64,000 bases of DNA from Pseudomonas marginalis. Its GTDB lineage: Bacteria; Pseudomonadota; Gammaproteobacteria; Pseudomonadales; Pseudomonadaceae. How positions within the stretch are numbered: the stretch's first letter is position 1; each line of letters begins with the position of its first letter. The stretch spans positions 1,116,001-1,180,000 of the forward strand of contig NZ_VTFG01000002.1 of the NCBI RefSeq assembly GCF_008692035.1. Direction: 5' to 3'. A program made the position numbers and the translations under genes. Below, one piece after another: positions 26,876 to 36,583 of this stretch. The notes under the pieces were generated by a model. That model saw only the letters and a program-made list of their open reading frames with translations, made no database searches and was not told the origin of the DNA.

Positions 26876-27515
26876 CGCCAAAGGCGGTAGGCGTCGGCGG
26901 AAGGTCTTCCGAAACCGGCTCCAGGCTCAGGACCACACGGTGGCTCAGGCCCGCAGCGGGCACGTGCAGGGTGCCGCCATCCACGGGCTGCATATCCGCC
27001 AGTTGCGGATGCCACAGGGTGGCGTGGTAATCACCGGGCGGCAGTTGTTCCAGGCGCACCCGGCCCTGGGCATCGCTGACGCCGAAGCGGGGGTCGTCGG
27101 TGACGTAGATGTAGCCGAGCATCCAGTCATGGATATTACAGCCCAGCACTACCACGCCGGGCTTGTCGAACAACAGCGGCTCGGTGGGCGTGCCTTCGTA
27201 GAGGCGCAGTTCGAAACGCTTGGCGGCGGAAAAGGAATAGACCTGGTGGCGAATATTGTCGCTGTTGGGAAAGCGCACCTGGGTACCGGTGTGCACCGCC
27301 AGCACATGGGGGGCAAAACGCTGGCCGCGCTGGTCCATGTCAGCCCTGGGTACGCCGGTGGGCACCCCGGCCGGACCTTGCAACGTCACCACCGCATCGG
27401 CGACCGGGCGGCCATCGGCCAGATGCATCAACACCTCGAGCGTCGCCGCCGAGGCCGGGAAAGCCACCGCCAGCAACAAGGCAACGCGCGGTAACAGGTT
27501 AACAAGTGAGGCCAT
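26838..27515 (-). CDS. Exported cupredoxin-like protein (annotated elsewhere as methylamine utilization protein)
   Basis: A 225-residue Sec-exported protein (signal ...LLLAVAFPASA). The core FPNSDNIRHQVYSFS with VLGCNIHDWMLGYIYV gives the His-Cys-His-Met ligand pattern of a blue-copper cupredoxin; a carboxypeptidase-regulatory-like segment (GRVRLEQLPPGDYHATLWHP) follows. Similar proteins carry a methylamine utilization label, but no mau genes are here. ATG 27515 gives a proper signal peptide, whereas the longer frame adds a second hydrophobic stretch. It opens the operon and overlaps the receptor gene by 38 bp. A periplasmic copper-redox role or ligand-sensing partner is plausible. Confidence 0.8.
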   Translation of the reverse strand: MASLVNLLPRVALLLAVAFPASAATLEVLMHLADGRPVADAVVTLQGPAGVPTGVPRADMDQRGQRFAPHVLAVHTGTQVRFPNSDNIRHQVYSFSAAKRFELRLYEGTPTEPLLFDKPGVVVLGCNIHDWMLGYIYVTDDPRFGVSDAQGRVRLEQLPPGDYHATLWHPQLADMQPVDGGTLHVPAAGLSHRVVLSLEPVSEDLPPTPTAFGDAFNRAARETAQ

Positions 27516-27712
27516 GGGGGATCCGGGAAAAAGCGGCCAGCCTTGGCAAAAAATAAAACCAATGAACAGTATGATGCCGCAAATAAGGCAAAACGCCATC
27601 ACTGAACACCCGTGCAGGCATCACCGTTGGTCGGTAAAAACTATGCAACCGGTCAAGCTCTGTAGAGGTTATCGACGCCAGCCAAAAAAGCTGTAGTCCG
27701 CCGGCGCGTTTT

Positions 27713-30049
27713 CTAGACCAACTGCCGCTCGCGCCGCATCCACATCTCGAACGCCATGGCATTGAGCGGCCGGCTGATCAGGTAGCCCTGGGCCGTATCG
27801 CAGTTCCACTGCTTGAGCAGCTTGAGGCTGGGCTCGAATTCCACGCCTTCGGCCACCACCTTGAGCCCCAGGTTGTGGCTCATTTCGATGGTCGAACGCA
27901 CGATCACGCCGTCGCCGCTGGTGCTGTCGAGGTTGCGCACGAAGGATTGGTCGATCTTCAACTCCTGCACCGGCAGGCGCTGCAGTTGCGCCAGGGAGGA
28001 ATAGCCGGTGCCGAAGTCATCCACCGACAGGCTGATGCCGCAGGCGCGCAGTTGCTCCAGCACGCTCAAGGCTTGCTGCGGGTTGTGCATGATCGCGCTT
28101 TCGGTGATTTCGAAAATCAGCTGCCGGGCCGCCACGCCGTACTGCATCAGCAAGGTGCTGACGCGGATCGCCAGGTCGTCATCGGCCAGGTCATCCACCG
28201 AGATGTTCACCGACAGCTGAATGTGCATGCCGCGCTGCGACCACTCGCCGATCTGGCGGATGGCTTCTTCGATCACCCACAGGGTCAGGCCGCCCATGCT
28301 GCCGGTGCGCTCGGCCAGGGGGATGAACTCGGCGGGCGACACCAGCCCCAGGGTGGGATGCTGCCAGCGCAGCAGGGCTTCGGCCTGGCACACCTCGCCA
28401 TGCTTGAGGTCGAGCTTGGGCTGGTAGCACAGGTACAACTCGCCTTCGACGACGGCCCGGCGCAGGTCGCGGATCAGGGTGATCTGGCGCTGGTGGGCGA
28501 GGTCGCGGTCCTGCTGGTAGATCTGCAGATAGCCCGGCAGCGTCGCCGCATCGTGGCGTGCGATGGCGGCGCGACTGATCAACTCTTCCACCTGCTGGCC
28601 ATCGGCGGGGTAGGCGGCGATGCCGATGCTGACCTCGTGGCGCACTTCATCATTGCCGATGCGCTGGGGCTCGGTAAGCAGCGCGTAGAGGCGGTCGGCA
28701 CGGGCCACGGCGCGGTCGATCTCGGTGTTTTCCAGCAACAGCAAGAACTCGCTGCCGGTGATGCGCGCCGCCGTGTCGCTGGCCAGCAGGCTCATGGACA
28801 GGCAGCGGCTGGCTTCGCGCAGCATTTCATCCACGCCCTCGGGACCGAAGCCCTCGTTGATCACCCGGTAGTTCTCGATGCCCAGGTACAGCAGCACTAC
28901 CGGCCGCCGGGCACTGATCGCACTGCCCAGGCGTTCCATGGCCAGGGCTCGGTTAGGCAGGCCAGTGAGCGGATCATGCAGGGCGTTATGGGCCAGTTGC
29001 CGTTCGCGCACGGCGATGCCGCTTTGCATGGCGTTGAAGGCGCGGGCCAGCAAACCGAACTCATCGTGGCTGCGCACCCGCACCGGCGTGCGGTAATCAC
29101 CGGCGCCGATGCGCCCCGCCGCCTCCACGAGGGCGTTGAGCGGGCGCGACACCCGCCGCGCCAGGAACAACGCGCCGGCCAACGACACCAGCAGCACCGC
29201 CAGGGCAATCCCGAGAAACTGCCGGTCCAGCGGCGCAAAGGATTCCAGCGCATGGTCCAGCGGGCTTTGCAGCAATACACGCACGTCATCGCCGTCGCCG
29301 GTATTGGCCAATGGAAGCACGCGGCTGAGCACGCGCTGACCGTGGAACCCATGGATCTGTGCCTCAGGGTTGAGCGGAGCGTCGTGCAGCAGGCTGAGGG
29401 CGGTGGCCCGGTACGCGTCGGGCTGGGTGCTGAACAGCGGACCGGGCGTGCCGTCCTGCACACTGAGAAACGACACTTCCAGGTTGCTCATGGAGCGCAG
29501 TTCATAGGCGAACAGTTGGTCCATGGCAAAGCCCATCACGATGCGCGCGATGGGCAACGGGTCGCGCACTTCATCCTGCACCAGCAGGTAAGGCCGCCCG
29601 TCCAGGGCCACGATCACCATGTGCAGGCCACTGCGCCGCGCATGGCGCAAGGCGGCGTCATAGGGGAACGGCTGGCCGCGGGTGAGGATAGGAAGTGTGC
29701 TGACCATGACCTTGCCATCCAGGCCCAGCACAAACACTTCGCTGGAACGGATGCCGGTGCCGTGGCGCCGCAGTGCCGCCAGGATCGGCGCAGGCTTGCC
29801 CTCGGCCACGGCCAGCTTGAACGGACCATCGCCGGCGAGCCAGTCGAGCCCGTATTGCAGGCGCCGCCCGCGCAGGTCCAGCAGACGCTCGAATACCTGG
29901 GTTCCGGTTTTCAGTTGGACTTGTGCCTGGTTCTCCACGGCACGGCGGGTGGCGCTCTTGACGGCGAAATAGGTGGCGGCGACCACCACCAGCAGCAACA
30001 GCGCCAACACCCCGGCAATGCGGGTTTGAAAGGTATGGCGCCATGTCAT
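27713..30049 (-). CDS. Paralogous c-di-GMP phosphodiesterase receptor (dCache-HAMP-degenerate GGDEF-EAL)
   Basis: A 778-residue protein that aligns end to end with the receptor at 24506-26875: the same FERLLD-RGRRL sensor start, SNLEVSFL segment, HAMP, and NALHDPLTGLPNRALAMERL opening the GGDEF region. Its GGDEF motif is TGSEF, again degenerate, while EALLRW, FEITES, DDFGTGYSS and EGVE are intact. The sensor domains differ more than the catalytic parts, so the two probably detect different ligands. GGAGG 8 nt upstream favours ATG 30049; ATG 30103 also has AAGGA at good spacing. It is separated from the four-gene operon by about 200 bp containing no gene. Confidence 0.86.
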   Translation of the reverse strand: MTWRHTFQTRIAGVLALLLLVVVAATYFAVKSATRRAVENQAQVQLKTGTQVFERLLDLRGRRLQYGLDWLAGDGPFKLAVAEGKPAPILAALRRHGTGIRSSEVFVLGLDGKVMVSTLPILTRGQPFPYDAALRHARRSGLHMVIVALDGRPYLLVQDEVRDPLPIARIVMGFAMDQLFAYELRSMSNLEVSFLSVQDGTPGPLFSTQPDAYRATALSLLHDAPLNPEAQIHGFHGQRVLSRVLPLANTGDGDDVRVLLQSPLDHALESFAPLDRQFLGIALAVLLVSLAGALFLARRVSRPLNALVEAAGRIGAGDYRTPVRVRSHDEFGLLARAFNAMQSGIAVRERQLAHNALHDPLTGLPNRALAMERLGSAISARRPVVLLYLGIENYRVINEGFGPEGVDEMLREASRCLSMSLLASDTAARITGSEFLLLLENTEIDRAVARADRLYALLTEPQRIGNDEVRHEVSIGIAAYPADGQQVEELISRAAIARHDAATLPGYLQIYQQDRDLAHQRQITLIRDLRRAVVEGELYLCYQPKLDLKHGEVCQAEALLRWQHPTLGLVSPAEFIPLAERTGSMGGLTLWVIEEAIRQIGEWSQRGMHIQLSVNISVDDLADDDLAIRVSTLLMQYGVAARQLIFEITESAIMHNPQQALSVLEQLRACGISLSVDDFGTGYSSLAQLQRLPVQELKIDQSFVRNLDSTSGDGVIVRSTIEMSHNLGLKVVAEGVEFEPSLKLLKQWNCDTAQGYLISRPLNAMAFEMWMRRERQLV

Positions 30050-30262
30050 GGCAGTGCCCTCCGGCAGCGTTCGCCGCTCGCTGCCGCTGCGTCCCTTAGT
30101 CATGTGCATTCCTTGCGCTCTGACCCGCCGTCAAAAAAACATCCATTCAGACTGGAAATTTGGTTTTAGCAGATTAGCTGGGACAGAGCAGAAGCGCACC
30201 GAATAAAACCGGGGATTTTACTGTCATTTTATTGGCGACAACCGCTTGACCATACCTCCCTG

Positions 30263-31431
30263 TCAGCTGCGCGCGCGCATGAAGTCCCCCCAACGCCGCA
30301 CCAGATAGTTGTGCTCATCCATGACCGAGTTCCACACCGCAATATGCCCCATGCGCTGCTCATAGGAGCCGCCATCGCGCACCTCGCCGATATCGATCAA
30401 CGGCAACCCATCACTGCCGAGCAGCTCCTCCCGTGCAGGCTTGCCGGCGTACCAGTAATCCCACTCGGCACTGCTCAGGTGATCACGGCTGCGCGCCGGG
30501 TTGCCGATGTAGTAACCCTGGCGCGCCATCACCGCGCCCGGCCAGCCGGACAACCACCAATTGAGGTACGCGTAGGCCGCGTCCAGCACCGGCCCCTGGG
30601 CATGGCGCGACAATGACAAGCCGCCGAACCAGGCGCGATAGCCTTCGCGGGGGACCGCCAGGCGGTATTTCACCCCGGCGCGGTGCAGGCGCATCAGGGT
30701 TGGCGACCACAGGCTCTGAATATCGATGCTCGGGCTGAGCATCAGTTGCGCGGCCTCTTCATCGTCGGACCAGAACGCGGCGAAATGCCCTTCCTTCTGC
30801 TTGCGCACCAGAATATCGGCGAGCACGTCGATCTCTTCGATGCTCATATTGCCGATGTCGTTGAAGCGCGCCAGCCCCGCGCCCTGCACCGCCAGCGCAG
30901 CATCCAGCGCGCCGATGGCAGCATCGCTCTGCAGCGCCGTGCGGGCGCGCCAGGCCGGGTCCAGCAGCCAGCCCCAGCTTTCGTTACCGTGGCAAAAACC
31001 CTCGGGCAGGCGCTCGGGGCGGTAGGCGAAGCTGTCGGCATTGTGGGTCAGGGGCAGCATGCTGATGCGCTCGGTGACGGTGCTGCCGAGGCTGCCGTCG
31101 TGCTGCACGAACAGGCGCTCGCTGGGCACGCTGCCGCTGCCCAGGCGGTCGTTGGGCGACAGCCGACCACGCTTGGGCAGGTCGTTGATCTCGTGCCACA
31201 GCGCGATGCGCCGCGTGTCGATGGGCTGGATCGCCCGGGCCGGCCACACGAAGTCGACGTTGTGAAACCATTGGTCGTACAGGTCATAGCTGTCGGGCTG
31301 CATCACTGCGATGCGCTGGGCCTGCTCCACATCGTGCACCTGGTACACCAGGCGAATCCCCAGTTCCTGTTCGGCGCGCACCCGCAGGCATTCGAGCAAA
31401 GTGACTGAGGTGCCGAGCACCCGTAAGGTGA

Positions 31432-31435
<4 letters not shown>
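30263..31435 (-). CDS. Solute-binding-protein-like protein without signal peptide
   Basis: A 390-residue protein resembling PotD-type extracellular solute-binding proteins: LRVLGTSVTLLECLRVRAEQ at the N-terminus and a C-terminal lobe with AYAYLNWWLSGWPGAVMARQGYY. The ATG overlaps the cobW-like stop (ATGA), so there is no room for a leader, and the N-terminus is not a signal sequence. It is therefore predicted cytoplasmic, unlike its family, and no ABC permease or ATPase gene is nearby. It may serve as a soluble ligand sensor or carrier for the cluster; this is speculative. Confidence 0.65.
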
Positions 31436-32402
<967 letters not shown>

Positions 32403-32406
<4 letters not shown>

Positions 32407-32702
32407 GGCGCTGACTCCAAGTGATCGAGCAGACGCGGATCAAGGGGATCCAGCGGCCGGCCGAGCATGGTTTCAGTTGCCTGCCACAGTTGATCCAAGC
32501 CGCTCGCCAGTGCCTGTTTACCGGTGGCGCCCACCAGCAGATAAGACGCACCCTGGAAGTCTTCGACCTTGAGCCGGAACACCGCCAGCACTTGGTTGAT
32601 CGCGGCGATACGGCGCAGGCGTTCGCGGCGCCGGGGCAGTTCATCACCCAAGGGGTCGCTCCAGTGCAGGTCTTCGCCGAGCAATCCGCAGAGTCCGCAC
32701 AT
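32403..32702 (-). CDS. Small uncharacterised protein with CGLCG motif
   Basis: 99 residues beginning MCGLCGLLGEDLHWSDPLGD, then a predominantly helical, charged body (RRRERLRRIAAINQVLAVF) and a GATGKQALASGLDQLWQATE segment. I do not recognise a family. The CxxC pair at residues 2 and 5 could bind a metal or be redox-active. It starts 13 bp after the SDR gene with GGGGTG upstream and is coupled to the metallochaperone gene. Frames starting at 32729 or 32783 would run into the SDR gene. Confidence 0.65.
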
Positions 32703-32715
32703 GGCTACACCCCGC

Positions 32716-33465
32716 TCATGGCATGACATCGCCGGAGTTCGGGCCCAGCGTCTGGCCGACGAACAGGTTGCCGCCCGGTTCACTGGCCAGCAGCACGGCG
32801 GTGGGCGCCACCTCGTCCGCCAGGCCGAAGCGTCCCAAGGGCAATTCAGCGGCCTTGGCGCGCTTCCAATCGTCGCTGATACCGCCCACTAACGGCGTCT
32901 CGATCGGCCCGGGGGCGATGGCGTTGACCAGCACATTGTCCTTGGCCACTTCCAGGGCCAGGGACTTGGTAAAACCGATGACCCCGGCCTTGGCGGCCGC
33001 GTAGTGGGTGAGTTCGGCGCCGCCCTTGATGCCCAGTTGCGACGCCACGTTGATGATCCGCCCCCAACGCTGCGCCAACATATGCGGCAAGGCGCGCTGG
33101 CTGGCGACGAACACACTGGTGAGGTCGACGCGCAGCATGTCGTTCCACATCTCGATGGACAGGTCGACGCAACGCGCCTGGGTGAGCATCCCGGCATTGT
33201 TGACCAGGATATCGATGCCGCCGAAATGTTCGACGCAACGGTCGACACTGGCCTGGGCGCCTTCGACCGTGCCCACATCGGCCACGCACTCGACCACTTC
33301 GGCGCCCAGGTGGCGGCAGGCGGTCGCAGTTTCGGCGAGGCTGGCGGCGTGGCGGTCGGCCAATAGCAGACGCGCGCCTTCAACGGCATAGGCGCGGGCG
33401 ATGGCGGCACCGATGCCGCTGCCGGCGCCGGTGATCACGGCCCGACGGTTGGTCAGTTGGTTCAT
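32716..33465 (-). CDS. Short-chain dehydrogenase/reductase (SDR) B
   Basis: A 249-residue classical SDR. TGAGSGIGAAIARAY (nucleotide-binding TGxxxGxG), D in LLLADRH favouring NAD, NNAG, catalytic Ser in INVASQLG and YAAAK (Tyr/Lys). Start ATG 33465 has AGGAG 7 nt upstream. It presumably oxidises or reduces a hydroxyl/keto intermediate of the compound handled by the cluster; the substrate is unknown. Confidence 0.85.
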   Translation of the reverse strand: MNQLTNRRAVITGAGSGIGAAIARAYAVEGARLLLADRHAASLAETATACRHLGAEVVECVADVGTVEGAQASVDRCVEHFGGIDILVNNAGMLTQARCVDLSIEMWNDMLRVDLTSVFVASQRALPHMLAQRWGRIINVASQLGIKGGAELTHYAAAKAGVIGFTKSLALEVAKDNVLVNAIAPGPIETPLVGGISDDWKRAKAAELPLGRFGLADEVAPTAVLLASEPGGNLFVGQTLGPNSGDVMP

Positions 33466-33493
33466 GCAAAAACTCCTGAAAAATTTTACTTCC

Positions 33494-33526
33494 AATGTGG
33501 GAGGGGGCTTGCCCCCTCCCACATTT
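33494..33526. repeat. REP element inside the catabolic cluster
   Basis: Single perfect hairpin AATGTGGGAGGGGG/CCCCCTCCCACATT with a CTTG loop, in the 77-bp gap between the two SDR genes. It may reduce read-through into the downstream half of the cluster. Confidence 0.85.
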
Positions 33527-33542
33527 GGATTGAGTACATCAG

Positions 33543-34304
33543 TCAGTCAGGCCAGCGCACGGTGAGGCCGCCGTCGATGACGATGCTCTGCCCGGTCAAA
33601 TAACTCGACGCTTCACTGGTCAAGAACTGCACCAGCGACGCCACTTCATCCGCGCGCCCTACCCGCCCCAACGGAATCGCTCGCGCCGCTTTTGCCAGAC
33701 CTTCCGGCCCCAGCGAGTTCTTCGCATCCAGCGACTGCGGCGTCTCGATCAACCCCGGGATTACCGCATTGCAGCGGATGCCCAGGGGCGCCAGTTCCAC
33801 CGCCAGCGAACGGCACAACCCCGGCACACCGGCCTTGGCCGCCGCGTAATGGCTGTGGTCCTGCCAGCCATACACGCCGCCGGCAATCGAGGAGATCGCC
33901 ACCAGCGCGCCGCCTTCGTTCATATGCCGCGTCGCCGCGCGGAAGGTGCGCATCACCCCGGTCAGGTCGACATTGAGCATCTCGTTCCATAACTCGTCGG
34001 TCATTTCCAGCAGCGGCGCACGGCGCAGCAAACCGGCGTTGGCCACCGCGTAATCCAGCCGGCCGAAATGCTGTACCGCCTGCTCGGCGAGGGCGTCCAC
34101 CGAGTCGGTATCGCCCACGTCCAGCGGCAACATCAGGCACTCGCCCCCCGCCTCTTCCACCCACGACACGGTGGTGCCCGGGTCGTGGGGATCGGCCGGG
34201 TAATACCCGCCCACCACCGCCACGCCGCTGCGGGCATAGGCCACGGCGAGGGCTTGGCCGATGCCACTGGCGGCACCGGTAATCAGGGCAACTTTACGGC
34301 TCAT
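33543..34304 (-). CDS. Short-chain dehydrogenase/reductase (SDR) A
   Basis: A 253-residue classical SDR: TGAASGIGQALAVAY, then NAGLLRR, ISSIAGG and YAAAK. The second strand ends GGYYPADP without the usual Asp/Arg, so the cofactor is unclear. AAGGAG precedes ATG 34304. It starts 10 bp after the MFS gene and is only moderately similar to SDR B, so it is not a recent duplicate. Confidence 0.84.
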   Translation of the reverse strand: MSRKVALITGAASGIGQALAVAYARSGVAVVGGYYPADPHDPGTTVSWVEEAGGECLMLPLDVGDTDSVDALAEQAVQHFGRLDYAVANAGLLRRAPLLEMTDELWNEMLNVDLTGVMRTFRAATRHMNEGGALVAISSIAGGVYGWQDHSHYAAAKAGVPGLCRSLAVELAPLGIRCNAVIPGLIETPQSLDAKNSLGPEGLAKAARAIPLGRVGRADEVASLVQFLTSEASSYLTGQSIVIDGGLTVRWPD

Positions 34305-34314
34305 CACATTCTCC

Positions 34315-35655
34315 TTACTGAACGGTTTCCGGACGCACATGGCGGGCGGCAAACATCAGCGCGCCGGACAAGAAGCATGGCAGCGCGCCGAACCACAGCG
34401 CGGCGGTCTGCCAGTCACTGCCGGCGGACAACACCTGGGTCGCACCAAAGCCCGCGACCACGGCACCAATCGGGCCCATGGCATGGATGATCGCGCCGCC
34501 GGTGGCGCGGATGCTGGTGGGAAAGCTTTCACTGATAAAGAACAGTGCCGCCGAGTACGGCCCGATCAGGAAGAACAGGCCCAGGCTGTACAACCCGACC
34601 ACCATCGGCATGTTGCTCGGGCCAAACAGCATGCCGGCAAACGCCAGGCCGCCAAGCATCCAACCCAGGCCGATCACATTGCGGCGGCCGATCTTGTCGC
34701 CCATCCAGCCGTGGCTGAGGTAGCCGCAGTAACCCACCAGGTTGGACAGCACGAGGATGATCAGCGAGTTCTCGAACGAGATGTGGTGCACGCTGACGAT
34801 CACCGAGGTGCCGAGCACACTGAACACCTGGATCGCTGCCCAGTTGAGCAGCAGCGCAGCGCCGATCACCAGGGTGGCTCGACGGGCCGGGCCACGGAAG
34901 GCCGCCTTGAGGCCGGCCTTGCTGTGTTCGTCGTAGTCCACGCCGTAGGTCACGGCAACGTTTTGTGCTTCTTTCACCGCGCCGCTTTTACGCAGTTGGC
35001 TGATGCGCTGGTGGATCTGGAACTGCGGGCTCTCCTTGAGCTTGCGCGCCATGATCGCGATGACAATGGCCGGGATCGCGGCGAAGATAAAGCAACCCTG
35101 CCAGCCGATGATCGGCAGCAACAGCGCGGTCAAGCCGGCGGCAATCAACGCGCCGACCGGCCAGCCGCCCTGCACCAGACTGTAGATGAAGCCGCGACGC
35201 TTGGTCAGGCGCGGGTCTTCCGAGGCGCCATACAGCTCGGTCAAATAGGTGGCGTTAACGGTTTCTTCGGCATACCCCAGGCCGCCCAGCGAACGGATCA
35301 GAATCAGCGGCGACTTGCCCCACGCGCCGCCAATGGCGGTCAGCGCCGAGCACAGGGCGGAACCGGCCACGGTGAAAATAATCCCTTTGCGCCGCCCCAG
35401 CTTGTCGACGATCGGCCCGATGGCCAAGGCGACCACGGCGGTACCCACCGCCACCCAGGTCGCGATTTCAGCCTGCTCCACTTCACCCCAGCCGAAGTGT
35501 CGGCCGATCTCCGGCAGCAAGGTGCCGAACAGGATGAAGTCGTACACCGCAAACACCCAGGCGAAAAACGCGATCCAGGTGGCGAAGCGCACTTCCTGGG
35601 ACGTCAGTTGCCGGGGTTTCCAGCCAGTCAGGTCAAGCTTGTTGTAGATGGACAT
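34315..35655 (-). CDS. MFS transporter (metabolite:H+ symporter type)
   Basis: A 446-residue permease with about 12 transmembrane segments, including the MFS signature GPIVDKLGRRKGIIF after helix 2 and DKIGRRNVIG in the second half. A long central loop (around residues 210-250) is hydrophilic. The sequence resembles the aromatic-acid/sialate-type symporter families. I start at ATG 35655, with GAGG 7 nt upstream; the much longer open frame upstream is an antisense shadow of the deacetylase gene. It likely imports the cyclic imide or amide used by the cluster. Confidence 0.85.
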   Translation of the reverse strand: MSIYNKLDLTGWKPRQLTSQEVRFATWIAFFAWVFAVYDFILFGTLLPEIGRHFGWGEVEQAEIATWVAVGTAVVALAIGPIVDKLGRRKGIIFTVAGSALCSALTAIGGAWGKSPLILIRSLGGLGYAEETVNATYLTELYGASEDPRLTKRRGFIYSLVQGGWPVGALIAAGLTALLLPIIGWQGCFIFAAIPAIVIAIMARKLKESPQFQIHQRISQLRKSGAVKEAQNVAVTYGVDYDEHSKAGLKAAFRGPARRATLVIGAALLLNWAAIQVFSVLGTSVIVSVHHISFENSLIILVLSNLVGYCGYLSHGWMGDKIGRRNVIGLGWMLGGLAFAGMLFGPSNMPMVVGLYSLGLFFLIGPYSAALFFISESFPTSIRATGGAIIHAMGPIGAVVAGFGATQVLSAGSDWQTAALWFGALPCFLSGALMFAARHVRPETVQ

Positions 35656-35693
35656 AATCGCGCCTCGGGAGGTGGGGGCTGCTTGGGTTGGGA

Positions 35694-36572
35694 TCAGGTA
35701 CGCGGTTGGCGGCGGATAAAGTCGTCGGCGATTTCGTCGAAGGTGACAAAACGCACGCCGGCATGGCTCTGGATGTGTTCGATCAAGCGCTCGAGCATCA
35801 GCAGCACTTGCGGGCGGCCGGACACGTCGGGGTGGATTGTCATGGTGAACACCGCGTGTTCGTGCTCGCGGTAGACCCAGTCGAACTGGTCGCGCCACAT
35901 CTCCTCGAGGTGGCGCGGGTTGACGAAGCCGTGGCTGTTGGGGGCTTTCTTGATGAACATCATCGGCGGCAGGTCGTCGAGGTACCAGTTGGCCGGGATC
36001 TCCACCAGATCGGTTTCTTCGCCGCGCACCAGGGGTTTCATCCAGGTGTCGGGGTGCTGGCTGTAGTCGATCTTGGTCCAGCTGTCGCCCTTGCGTACGT
36101 AGTAGGGGTGGAAGTCGTTGTGCATCAGGCTGTGGTCGTACTTGATGCCTTTTTTCAGCAACAGCTCGTTGGTGACCTTGCTGAATTCCCACCACGGCGC
36201 GACGTAGCCGGTGGGGCGTTTGCCGGTGACTTGGGTGATCAACTCGATGGATTTATCGAGGACGATTTCTTCCTGCTCGGCGGTCATCGCAATCGGGTTT
36301 TCGTGGCTGTAGCCATGCACGCCGATTTCGTGGCCGGCGTCGGCCACGGCCTTCATCTGCTCGGGGAAGGTTTCCATCGAGTGGCCGGGGATAAACCAGG
36401 TGGTGCGCAGGCCGTAGCGTTCGAACAGTTTGAGCAGGCGCGGCGCGCCGACTTCACCGGCGAACAGGCCGCGGGAGATGTCGTCGGGCGAGTCTTCGCC
36501 GCCGTAGGAACCGAGCCAGCCGGCGACGGCGTCGACGTCGACGCCAAATGCACAGAGGATGTCTTTAGCCAT
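35694..36572 (-). CDS. Cyclic imidase-type polysaccharide deacetylase homologue
   Basis: A 292-residue NodB-fold hydrolase. The metal triad Asp14, His86 and His90 (ILCAFGVDVD; HGYSHENP) aligns position for position with Helicobacter PgdA, and the length matches. As I recall it, the sequence is very close to the 293-residue imidase of Pseudomonas putida YZ-26 (shared WLGSYGGEDSPDDISRGLFA and PTGYVAPWWEFS). That enzyme opens cyclic imides to half-amides. There is no signal peptide, so peptidoglycan is not its substrate in situ. AAGGAG precedes the ATG. It is followed by an amidase suited to the half-amide product. Confidence 0.84.
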   Translation of the reverse strand: MAKDILCAFGVDVDAVAGWLGSYGGEDSPDDISRGLFAGEVGAPRLLKLFERYGLRTTWFIPGHSMETFPEQMKAVADAGHEIGVHGYSHENPIAMTAEQEEIVLDKSIELITQVTGKRPTGYVAPWWEFSKVTNELLLKKGIKYDHSLMHNDFHPYYVRKGDSWTKIDYSQHPDTWMKPLVRGEETDLVEIPANWYLDDLPPMMFIKKAPNSHGFVNPRHLEEMWRDQFDWVYREHEHAVFTMTIHPDVSGRPQVLLMLERLIEHIQSHAGVRFVTFDEIADDFIRRQPRT

Positions 36573-36583
36573 GGTGTTTCTCC

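Noticed and set aside
26838..27515. Methylamine metabolism locus
   Set aside because: The family label suggests it, but no methylamine dehydrogenase or other mau genes are present; cupredoxin-like is the safer description.
27875..30169. Long plus-strand frame opposite the second EAL receptor
   Set aside because: Antisense shadow of a gene with intact EAL motifs.
34261..35874. Plus-strand frame opposite the MFS gene
   Set aside because: Low-complexity His/Gln/Asp-rich translation; the MFS signatures on the other strand are decisive.
35656..36195. N-terminal extension of the MFS frame
   Set aside because: Arg/Pro-rich, overlaps the imidase gene in another frame, and the ATG at 35655 has a good ribosome site.
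35694..36572. Peptidoglycan deacetylase
   Set aside because: There is no signal peptide or membrane anchor, and the context is catabolic; similarity to cyclic imidases fits better.
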